Shown piece by piece: positions 27,001 to 39,000 of a stretch of DNA of 64,000 bases. This DNA comes from Anodontia alba. Taxonomy: Eukaryota; Mollusca; Bivalvia; Lucinida; Lucinidae. Both the position numbers and the translations under genes were made by a program. The notes under the pieces were generated by a model. It did no database searches. It saw nothing but the letters and a program-made list of their open reading frames with translations, and was not told where the DNA came from. Every line of letters starts with the position of its first letter. The first letter of the stretch is position 1. Where the stretch lies: positions 127,649,692 through 127,713,691 of the forward strand of contig OZ024823.1 of the NCBI GenBank assembly GCA_964016985.1. Reading direction: 5' to 3'.

Positions 27001-30000
27001 CCCAGGGGTTTATTCTCTTGGAATCTCAGGAGACCCTCCAAGGTACCTAAGTTCCAAATTTGATGCCTCTGTGAGGAGTGACTGTTGAGATATAAGCATT
27101 TGAAAAACTTTAACGCAGTGTGACGGGAACGGGAACGCAAACGCGGACGACAGGGGTGACTACAATAGCTCTCCTTGTACTTCGTACAGGCGAGCTAAAA
27201 ATGACATTTGTATGAAAAGTCTGTGACCTTGACTTAAAAGCCATGTCCCAGCTTGGGGATGGTGCCGAGAAAAACTTTAGACCTATATATACCATCATGC
27301 TTAATATTAATGAAACCAACAAAAGGGTCTTCATAATACAGCTATATAAATTTTAATGAAAATTTTAAGGTCACCTGCCTACTCAATGCCCTCTGCTTAT
27401 CGGTAAAGTATCACAAAAAATATCTTAAAGAATTTTTAAAGTTATTGCCCGCACAAGAATGGAGTCAGAAAGTCATTCTTGAATGTGATATGCCTACTCA
27501 ATGTCCTATACATACTGGTGAAGTATCATGAAAATATCTTAACATGTTTAAAAGTTATGGCCTGCACAAAATTTTTACAATTCTGGAGACAAGGGGAGAT
27601 AACTCATGGACCAAAACAGTTAGAGTTGTCTTTCTTGTACCTGACACCCCTACAAAATGCCCTCTACAACCTGAAAGTTTCCTGAAAATAGCTCAGAGTA
27701 GTTAGGAGTTATGGGGTGCACAATACTGCATATATGGACAGACAGATGGATGGATGGATGAATGGATGAATTCCATGCTGATAGCTATATCCCCTAAACC
27801 TCTTGGTAGGAGGATAACGAAATTCAACAAAAGGTCTTGATGGTATAGCTATATAAACTTAGATGCAATTTTTTTTACTTTTATATGAAATTTCTAAGTC
27901 TGTGACCTTGACCTCAAGGTCATACCCTGGGATGGGGATGATGCTGAGTAAAACTCTAGACCTATATCTACCAAAATGTCAAATATAGATGAAATTCCTC
28001 AAAGGGTCTTGATGGTATAGCTATATAAACTTAAACACAAAAAACTTTGACTTTTTTATAAAAATTCTAAGTCTGTGACCTTGACCCCAAGGTCACCCCC
28101 GGAGTGGGGATGGTGCTGATAAAAACTTTAGACCTATATGTACCATCATGCCATATATGAATGAAATCCATCAAAGGGTCTTCAAAATATGAGGTCTTAT
28201 AAATTTTAACGCAAAAACTTTGACCCTAAGACAAAAATAAAGTATAAACAAATAATACTTCAACAGACTGACGGACAGACAAACAGATTCCTTGCTGATA
28301 TGGCTATATAAACTTTAACGCAAAAATTTTTACTTTTATATGAAAATTCTAAGTTCGTGACCTTGACCTCGGTCACATCCAGGGTGGGGATCATGCCGAG
28401 TAAGAAGCTAGGCCGATATCTACCAACATGTCAAATATAAATGAAATTCCTCAAGGGTCTTGATGATATAGCTATATAAACTTAAAACATAAAAAACTTT
28501 GACTTTTTTCACGAAAATTCTAAGTCCGTGACCTTGACCCCAAGGTCACCCCCGGGGTGGGGATGGTGCCGATAAAAACTTTAAACCAATATCTACCATC
28601 ATGCCAAATATGAACGAAATCCATTAAAGGGTCTTCAAAATATGAGGTCTTATAAACTTTAATGCAAAAACTTTGACCCTGTGACTGAAAGACGAACAAA
28701 CGTACGAACGAACGAACGAACGTACGTACGAACAAACGGACGAACGGAAAAGCGAAAACTATATACCCCCACATACTTCGTATGTCGGGGGTATAAAAAT
28801 GTTTAAGAGATACGGATAATACTTACTTCTGTGAAGTGTCAACAGAATTTTGCACTCCTTTATTTTCTGCTTTCTTTTTCATGAATAATTTTGGTTGGGA
28901 TGCCTGAAAAGGATAAATTTCATTATTTAACCCTGGTTGTTCAAAACCTGGATATGCCCTGCCTTTGCAAACAGTGCAGATCCAGATCAGTTGGCTTCTA
29001 AGAAGCCAACTGATCTGGATCTGCACTGTTTTGTCATTCAGTATGTGAATTTGTATCAACAAACTAGATCAAGTAATCTGACTGGCTGAAAATTAGAAGT
29101 GGGCGTGGCATCTTAATTTATTCAGCAGGACAAGGGCTAAATTATTGGTCTGAATGTCAATAGCTCTAGAGTAGAGAAGTATCCAGATAAATATTTTTCT
29201 CATTTCTCCATGGAAACATTTTTTTAGGGTACTCATTAGAAACATACCATGAGGCAGTATTAACCCTTGTCATGCTGAATAAATTAAGATGCCACGCCCA
29301 CTTCTAACTTCCAGCCAATCAGATTACTTGATCCAGGTTTTTGATATAAATTCACATATTTACTGACAAACAGTGCAGATCCAGATCAGTTGGCTTCTTC
29401 AGAAGCCAATTGATCTGGATCTACACTGTTTGCTAAGACAGGGCATGTAGTGTTCAGCAAGAGAAGATTTAATTACTAAACACTTTTCATGCAGAGGGAC
29501 CCTAACTAACAACATGATTTAGTAGAAAATAATTGTTTTATCACTAAAGAATAATCCCATGTTAAAGGATTAAGCATAAATATGTATGCAGACAAATGAA
29601 AGCCTGTGCATCCATATGGTCTGATCTGGCCTTCCTTGTCCAATTACAATTTTTGAGCCAGTACATGAGAAAAGGGTACTTATCACATAGACTAACAGCA
29701 AAGGCTCAGATAAGCCTACAGGTAAGTGTAGTCTGGCCAGAGCATTTGCTGTTTGCAGACATGCAGCAGAGACCTTGAAGCTTCAGGCAAAACATGCATG
29801 TCAGTAGATGTCATCCTAACATATATTTGTTTTAATTTTTATTTATTTATCTTTTTTTTTTTTTTTTTTTTTTTTTAGAAAACCGGGCTTGCCAAGCAGA
29901 TGATTCACATGAATTATCTTGCCTTATTTTCTCTGAAAAATGAGACAAAAGAAATAGTTTAGAAAATTTGGGGGCAATTTTTCAAACAATGGAGGCAGTT

Positions 30001-33000
30001 TTTTTAAATGGAACTTTAATGGTCAATTTCCGAAAATACCTATAAAATAAAGGAAATTAATCAAGGGAAAGGGCTGTGTGTTGGGGCTGTGCTTCATGGT
30101 TGTGGCATTTCCTTGGTATCTTCACTTATATTTTTGCAATAAAACTGTCTCCCTTAGATTAAATTGCCTCTTTTAAAAAATTGCAGAACTGGTTTCTTAT
30201 CTAAAACACAGAAGCTTGAGCAAAATAGTATTTACTGATCAAAGCCTAGATGTTTAAAGCCCTGTTTGTTCAAAAAAGTTGATAGGCCAACATTTTCTTT
30301 AAATATTGTTACAGAGGGAGCAATTTCTTTCCTTATTGGGTAGTCCCCTTTTCAGAAGGGGACAATAACAATTTTGACAGGGTTACCTCCCCTGAAAGTG
30401 TATCTATTCCCCTTAAATGGTAAGCTAGTATACATACTTTTTTGATAGTGGCCTTCTCTTTGGCCCCATCAATAATGATTGGTGGAGTGGATTTTTCTTT
30501 CTTTTTTGACAAACTGTCAAACACTTGTGTTCCTTTTGTATATCCTTGAACAGGATGAGGTGTAGACACCTGAAAAAAAATCAAGCAAAGCTTAGTAATA
30601 ACAAGGACTGGAATATTCTGGGCCCCCTTGTTCAAAGCATCCTTAGCTTAACAAGCTCATTAGTGGTCAAAATGTTAACTGTTCTAGTAAGTAAAATATC
30701 TAACTCACACATGTATTTTTGTTGGAAAAAATGTGAGTAGCTTTGCAAATGCAAAAGCTACTCACATTTTTCTCAGCAAAAATATTAGCATATATATGTC
30801 ATACTTAATGATCAAAGTTTTAACGATGTTAACTAGCGTCATTGTCAGTTTTGAACAACTGGGCCCTGTTCATCAGTTTGATCAGACATATTCAATAGTG
30901 AAAGTTTGATAATATTTTTTTTCTTCCTTCTCATCGGTGAAATAAAAAAAAAATGACTCACTATTTAACTGAACCATCTTTGTTTGGTCACATGGCCTCT
31001 TCTTTTCTGTCTTCCACAGATTCTCAGCAGTGGAAGAAGACATTTGTTGAAGAGAAACTTAATTAAACAGCCAGAAGTAGAATTTCATGTGATATTCTGA
31101 TTTCAGAGGGTTCCAACTGCACAAACTGATAATTTAATACATGTACTTCTGACATTTGCAAATCGCATACTTCAACAAACTTTCAATTATTTTTTGACGG
31201 TCACTGGATGTGATGCCCTTTTATAGAGCTGCCTCACTGCAAGATCAAACCCCAGACACATGGACTTGATACTGGCACCAGTTACATTATACCGACACTG
31301 GTGTGTTTGTTTGTTTGTGTTGAGGTTTTACTGCCCAGTCAACCCAATGGGGTCATGTTGAGCGCGGTCAGTTTACCTAACCACACGTTTACTGGGCAGG
31401 CTTAGTCCTCTAAGCGGTTAACCAGTATTGTGCACATTCTTTCGCCAGAAAGGTGTGTTTGTTTGTGTTGAGGTTTTATGGCCCAGTCAACCCATGTCAA
31501 GCGCAGTCAGTTTACCTAACCACAGGTTTACTGGGCAGGCTTAGTCCTCTAAGCGGTTAACCAGCACTGTTTGTTTGTTTGAGGTTTTACGGCCCAGTCA
31601 ACCCAATGGGGTCATGTCGAGCGCGGTCAGTTTACCTAACCACAGGTTTGATGGGCAGGCTTAGTCCTCTAAGCGGTTAACCAGTATTGTGCATATTCTT
31701 TCGCCAGAAACTGACAACTGCCCTTCTTGAATCAGCGGAAGGGAGAGAATGACCATAGAAAATATTTCATGATCAATCTCCACGAAAGAATGTTGCCGAC
31801 CTCGGTGGGGGTTGAACCTGCGACCTCCTGGTCTCCAGTTGGACAGCACGTCCAACTGAGCCACCGAGGCCAGCATTGTGCACATTCTTTCGCCAGAAAC
31901 TGACAACTGCCCTTTTTGAATCAGCAGAAGGGAGAGAATGACCGTAGAAAATATTTCATGATCAATCTCCACGAAAGAATGTTTACACTGCTGTGACAAG
32001 TTCCAGCACTTCTTCCTTATGCTGTGCGTCAAGCAAAAGAGAAGCTAGTACCAATTTTAGAAAGTCCTAGGTATGACCCAGATGGGGATCCAACCCAAAA
32101 CCGCCAAAATCAAAGGCAGATACTCTACCAACTGGGCTAATACAGGCCTAGATCAACCTGTGTATCTGATCAGGTTGTATGAATGTGCAGATATGAGCCA
32201 TTACTATTGGCATATAAAAGTTCTCATTTGATAAAAGCTAATTTTTCCATTTAACTCTCACGACCACAGGCAATAATAACAGGCTTTTTCAAACAGCATA
32301 GATCCAGATGAGAAAGCTCAATGAGCCGTCTCATCTGGATCTACGCTGTTTGACATTCAGTCTTTCAACTTTACTTATAAATGTCTTTCCAAACGATAGT
32401 TTGATAAAAAGAACAAGAGGACCATGATGGTCCTATATCGCTCACCTGACCAAACAGATTTGCATATTTACTGTTGAAGTTTCAGCCAAGTTCACTGCTC
32501 TAGGATTTTTGTATAAACTTTATAGCACTAACCACCCCAACCCCACTGCACCACACCCCCCGGCCACGTTTTTTTTTTACAAATCTTGACAAATTGAACT
32601 GAATCTTAAAAAAGGGTCACCAAAGGAACATTTCTGCCAAGTTATATTGAAATTGGTCCAGTGGTTTAAAAAGTTTTATATAGCTATAAAGCCCTACGCC
32701 CTAACGGCCATGTTTTTTGATGAATCCTGACAGCTTGAACAAACTTGGTTGAGGGTCACCAAAGGAACATTCCTGCTAAGTTATATTGAAATCTGTTCAG
32801 TGGTTTCTGACAAGAAGATTTTTAAAGTTTTCTATTTAGATATATAGGGAAAACAAGATTTTTTTTCAAGTTTTCTATATAGATATATAGAGAAAATAAG
32901 CCCCACCCCCTTGCAGCCATATTTTTTGACGAATCATGATGGCTTGAACAACCTTGGAAAAGGGTGACCAAAGACACATTCCTTCCAAGTTATATTGAAA

Positions 33001-35091
33001 TCGGTCCATTGGTTTCTGCCAAGAAGATTTTTAAAGTTTTCTATATAGATACATATATAGGGAAAATAAGCCCTGCTCCCTAGCGGCCATGTTTTTTGAC
33101 AAATCCAAACGGCTTGAACAATCTTGGTAGAGGATCACCAAAAGAACATTTGTGCAAAATTATATGGAAATCGGTCCAGTGGTTTGGGACAAGATGATTT
33201 TTACATTTTTCTATATATAGGGAAAATAAGCCCTGCCCCCTGGCGGCCATGTTTTTTGACAAATCCAAATGACTCGAACAATCACTAAAGGATCGAGGAT
33301 CACTAAAGGAACTTTTCTACAAAATTATATGGAAATCGGTCCAGTGGTTCTGACAAGAAGATTTTTAAAGTTTTCTATACAGATATATAGGGAAAATAAG
33401 CCCCACCCCCTGGCAGCCATGTTTTTTGACGAATTCAAATAGCTTGAACAATCTTGGTAGAGGATCACCAAAGGAACATTTTTGCAAAATTATATTGAAG
33501 TCGGTCCAGTGGTTTCGGACAAGAAGATTTTTAAAGTTTTCTAAATAGATATATAGGGAAAATAAGCCCTGCCCTCTGGTGGCCATGTTTTTTGACAACT
33601 CCAAATGGCTTGAACAATCTTGGTAGAGGATCACCAAAGGAACATTTCTGCAAAATTATATGGAAATCGGTCCAGTGGTTCTGACAAGAAGATTTTTAAA
33701 GTTTTCTATACAGATATATAGGGAAAATAAGCCCCACCCCCTGGCAGCCATGTTTTTTGACGAATTCAAATAGCTTGAACAATCTTGGTAGAGGATCACC
33801 AAAGGAACATTTTTGCAAAATTATATTGAAGTCGGTCCAGTGGTTTCGGACAAGAAGATTTTTAAAGTTTTCTAAATAGATATATAGGGAAAATAAGCCC
33901 TGCCCCCTGGCGGCCATGTTTTTTGACAAATCCAAATGACTCGAACAATCACTAAAGGATCGAGGATCACTAAAGGAACTTTTCTACAAAATTATATGGA
34001 AATCGGTCCAGTGGTTTCTGACAAGAAGATTTTTAAAGTTTTCTATATAGATATATAGGGAAATTAAGCCCCACCCCCTGGCGGCCATGTTTTTTGACGA
34101 ATCCAAATGGCTTGAACAATCTTGCTAGAGGATCACTAAAGGAACATTTTTGCAAAATTACATTGAAATCGGTCCAGTGGTTTCGGACAAGAAGATTTTT
34201 AAAGTTTTCTATATAGATATATAGGGAAAATAAGCCCCGCTCCCTGGCGGCCATGTTTTTTGACTAATCCAAATGGCCTGAACAATCTTGGTAGAGAATC
34301 ACCAAAAGAACATTTCTGCAAAATTATATGGAAATCAGTCCTGCGGTTTCTGACAAAAAGATTTTTAAAGTTTTCTATATAGATATATAGGGAAAATAAG
34401 CCCCGCCCCCTAGCGGCCATGTTTTTTGACGAATCCAAATGGCTTGAACGATCTTGGTACAGGATCACCAAAGGAACATTTCTGCAAAATTACATTGAAA
34501 TCGGTCCAGTGGTTTCTGACAAGAAGATTTTTAAAGTTTTCTATATAGATACATAGGGAAAATAAGCCCCGCCCCCTGGCGGCCATGTTTTTTGACAAAT
34601 CCAAATGGCTTGAACAATCTTGGTAGAGGATCACCAAAGGAACATTTCTGCAAAATTACATTGAAATCGGTCCAGTGGTTTCTGACAAGAAGATTTTTAA
34701 AGTTTTCTATATAGATACATAGGGAAAATAAGCCCCGCCCCCTGGCGGCCATGTTTTTTGACGAATCCGAATGGCTTGAACAAACTTGGTAGAGGATCAC
34801 CAAAGGAACATTTCTCCAAAATTATATTGAAATCGGTCCAGTGGTTTCTGACAAGAAGATTTTTTAAGTTTTTAGTTAAAAAAATCTTTTTTTAGCTCCT
34901 GTGACCTAGATATGCAATGGACCGGAACCATTTGAACAACTTTGAAAGAGGACCAACCAAGGATCATTCCTGTGAAGTTTGGTCAAAATCCAATCAGTGG
35001 TTTAGGAGATGTTGTTTAAAGATTGTGGACGGACGGACGGACGAACGGACATACGGACGACGACGGGCGGTGAGTGATCACAAAAGGTCAC

Positions 35092-35122
<31 letters not shown>

Positions 35123-35984
35123 GCAGACGACAAATGTCGTCTGAAATTCGGCACCGAAAGAGTTAAGGGATTTTATATACTTTCAGGAGAAGTAACTGTC
35201 AAAAAAAAAAAATTGTTTTGCCTCCCTTTTGAAAAGAAGTCTACTCTAAAAGGAAAGAATTTGCTCCCTAGGAGCAAACTTGGAGCAAATTCTTTCCGTT
35301 TAGAGTAGATTCCTTTTCAGAAGAGTCTCAGTGTGCAGGTCAGCAAACTGCCAGTTACAAAAATTGTCTCCCTTGTAAAAAAATAATGCAAAAAATCTAT
35401 CAAGTGTATCAAGTCCTCAAAGTTAATATTACTTCTTTTCCATAGTCCTGCAATATTTTAGTTTCACTGACCTTAAATGGGTTTGACCTTGCTTTAAACA
35501 GGTTGGCTGGCTTCTCCGTCTTCTGTTCTTTTGGTTTAACATGTAACATGGGGCCTGAAAATACATAAAATGGGCACTTTTAAAGAAAGAATTCCATTAA
35601 TGTAATAGCTCAGAGCTCTCAATATTAAAGGCATTCCAGTAGCGGTGCTCTGGTTGATTGATTGATTGTGTTGGGGTTTAATGACAGATCAACTCTGGTG
35701 GATCATTTTGTGTTGTCTCCCAGAAAGAGAGAAAAGAAACAGAAGATATAGTAGAGGAGATGAAAGAGAGGGACAGGGAAGAAAGAGGAACAGGAATGAA
35801 GTGAAGAAACTGAAGAAATAAAAACATTCCCCCTCTACCTTCACCTGCTACAAGGATAGCAGGCCTTGCCCAACTGTAAGCCAATATCAGTTAGACGCCT
35901 CGGTGACATGACACCTTTTCCGTACCCAACCACCCCAATGTATATTCCCCATTTCTGTATGTAAAATTTATCCTGTTCTTTAAA

Positions 35985-36061
<77 letters not shown>

Positions 36062-39000
36062 CACTCAGGACTGTGCAGCAAACCATTTTCACAAGTGAAT
36101 GCTCAATTTAAACTAAGTGTGTTATACTGTTGTTAAATTCTGAGAAATGGAGTGTTATATAAAAGTGTACTCAACAAAATTTGAGGGATATCAATAATAT
36201 AAAACATTCTCACCAGATATTGTAGTTTCTTCCTCTTCCTGCATTTCAACATCATCTCTTATTTCTTCCACTGGTTCCTTTTCTTGTTCCTCTGAGTGGA
36301 TATCTTGTCTGGCAAAGAGACTTGAACCCCTTCTTACTGGCATCTCATCCTCGTACATATCACTGTAATAAACAAGTGAAAATTACTGGTTATGTTTATT
36401 TGAGGTTTTAACCCTTAAAATGCCAAGAAAACCTGCATCTGAAAATGCTGTCTGTTTATGTCGTCATCTGCATCTTCTTGCAAACTTTTCAAACATACTT
36501 TTTGCATATAGGCAAACAGTGTGGACCCAGATCAGACTGCTCCTAAAGGAGCAGTCTGATCTAGGTCCACACTGTTTGCAAAAATGACTTTTTAAACCAC
36601 AAGCAGATGACAAAGCAGACGACAATTGTTGTGATTGGCGTTTTAAGAGTTAACCTTGTAAATGATACTTCAGTCATGTTAAGCTGTCTCCCAGACAGTA
36701 GGAGACAAAAAAAAGAATGGAATAGATGAGAAAAACACCCCAACCCCAGACGTTGCTTCAAAAGTGGCAAGAACCTCCTGGCCAAAAGCCAATGATGGTA
36801 GGCCAAACCACTTTTTACAGATTATGTGGTTTTTGTTTGTGTTGAGGTTTTACAGCCCAGTCAACCCAGTGGGGTCATGTCGAGCGTGGTCAGTTTACCT
36901 AACCACACGTTTACTGGACAGGCTTAGTCCTCTAAGCCGTTAACCAGTACTGTGCACATTCTTTCGCCAGATTATGTGGTGACTCTTTAGTATTTTAAAC
37001 CGAATGGATACATTTCCAAGGAGGATCTCTCTATCCACAAAGCATCTGCCTTCCTTCTCAAAAGATCTACACTTGAAGGTAAGAATATCTTTTCATACTT
37101 CTGCTAACACAACAGAGCATCCCAGGCATTTCCCAAAGATATACTATGCAATTTTGGTAGAAATCTCCCAAAGGTTCAATAGACATACTGCAGACAATAA
37201 ATTATCAATATACCAAACTTAACCTTGTCATGGTGAATAAATTAAGATGCCACATCCACTTCCAATTTTCAGCCAATCAGACTGCGCCCATGTTGTTGAT
37301 ATAAATTCACATACTGAATGATAAACAGTGCAGATCCAGATCAGTTGGCTTCTTCAAAAGCCAACTGATCTGGATCTTTGTTTGTTTGTTTGATTTGGGC
37401 TTAACGTCGCTTTCAACCTTTTTCAGTCATATCGCGACGGCGTCTGGATGTGGCAGGGAGCTCAATGCTCACTTTTAGAGTGCTGCCTCACTGAAATATC
37501 ACGCCCCAGACACTTTGACATGATATTCCACCCAGTCACATTATACTGACACTGAGCTGACCAGTTCTAGCTCTACTTTCTTAATGCTGAGCGCCAAGCG
37601 AAAGAGCAGCTAGTACCATTTTTAAAGTCTTTGGTATGACCCGGCCGGGGATCGAACCCGCAACCTCCCGGTCACAAAGCGGACGCTCTACCACTGAGCC
37701 ACTGTGCCGGTACTGATCTGGATCTACACTGTTTTCAAAGGCAGGATATATCCGGACAAGGGTTAACACAGATGTTAACAAGATTAACATCAAAATCATG
37801 GCCCTTTCATCCTGGATGGGAGAACCAATACAGACCTCTAGATAAAGTTTTTTTCAGCAAAAGTGTTCATATTTTCTTATTTCTCCATGAAAACCTTGTG
37901 GGTACTCATTAGAAGTGCCTCGCCAAGGCACTTCTACAGAGTACCCATGTTTTCACAGAGAAATAAGAGAGAAATTAATATGGACAAACTTATCTAGTGC
38001 TAAGACAATGACCAAGAATTTCAGTACAATAATATAAATGATCTAATTCTAGCCTTTCAGCATTCCTGGCCTCTTTTTCCTCTGCCTTCCTCACAGCCAT
38101 CTCACTGATCCGCTGAGCTAGTTGCATAAATCTCATTCTACTACTGTATTTGATAGCAAGCTGTAAGGTGTGCTCATCAGACATCATCTCACAAACTTCT
38201 AGGGCACGGAACTCTCGCTCTGAGCGGGCTGATAACTGAAAGTAAAAAGTTTGACTGGGGCTATTCTGAGAATCATTTTACCATATTTAATCTAAATATT
38301 TGGACACATTTGCATGAGCGGTGTAGACCTTGATCAAACTGCTCCTAAAGGACAACCTGAGCAACATCTACAGGTCTTTGTTTACCACTAGGAACCAGTC
38401 TAGTGGTAAGCAGTCCAAGTCCCCATGATGTCACAAGGTCAAGGCCAGTCTGATGATGGGTCTCGATGAGAACTTAAACTGTCACAGTAAGTGAATATTT
38501 CTTTTGGGATAAGACAATAAGAAATTTGTGGAATAATGTGATTTTCTATCCTTTTTCTTAATTTTTTTTTAACTTTTCGCAAAAAAAAAAAAAAAAAAAA
38601 AAAAAAATAGAAAAAAAAAAAAAGAACAACAGCTTGACATCACATTTGAACTGTCAGCCTAGAAACAAGAATATTACTGTGATAGTCGTTTCAACTACTG
38701 TGCTTTCGACATCTTTCGGTAAGTCGTTTTTTTTGCTTGGCACTTTACACAGAAGTAAATTTGCAATTTGTTATGCTTTAATGCAAAACAATTTGTCATA
38801 ACTACATATGCACAAAAAAATTTATTCTAGTCGGTGGTTTTTAAAAAATCAAATATTTTCACTTTTTCCCATTATTAGTAAAAATGAATGCAAATTATGC
38901 AGAAATCTTTAGGGTAAGTAACATGAAGGCAGATTTTCAACAAGTTCCGCTTTATTCAATTTGCCTGAAATTTTCATATTATTGTTATGAAACATCAGCA

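Larger units (their letters stand above)
24667..27199. mobile_element. Pearl/Helentron-like element, host copy 1 (contains the nested Helitron)
   Basis: The 5' end AACAAGAGCTGTCGTAGG forms a short hairpin (GCTGTC..GACAGC). The 3' end has hairpin TGTAC-TTC-GTACA and then GGCGAGCTAAAA. Inside are tandem units of about 128 bases (26235-26640) with IR3 palindromes. A second copy is at 40976-42446. Near the 5' end CTCGCCTG pairs with CAGGCGAG near the 3' end. Confidence 0.7.

Noticed and set aside
33080..34803. Series of similar 62-90 codon open frames on the minus strand (KNMAARGQGLFSLYIY-type)
   Set aside because: They are the translation of the 166-bp tandem repeat in a mobile element, start and stop with the repeat period, and have no splice or promoter support.
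37640..37711. tRNA-like sequence with good A and B boxes (minus strand)
   Set aside because: It is the head of an S2 SINE with target duplication and a tail; no CCA-ready acceptor stem of a real tRNA. Likewise at 19520-19590, 31800-31870 and 59160-59250.
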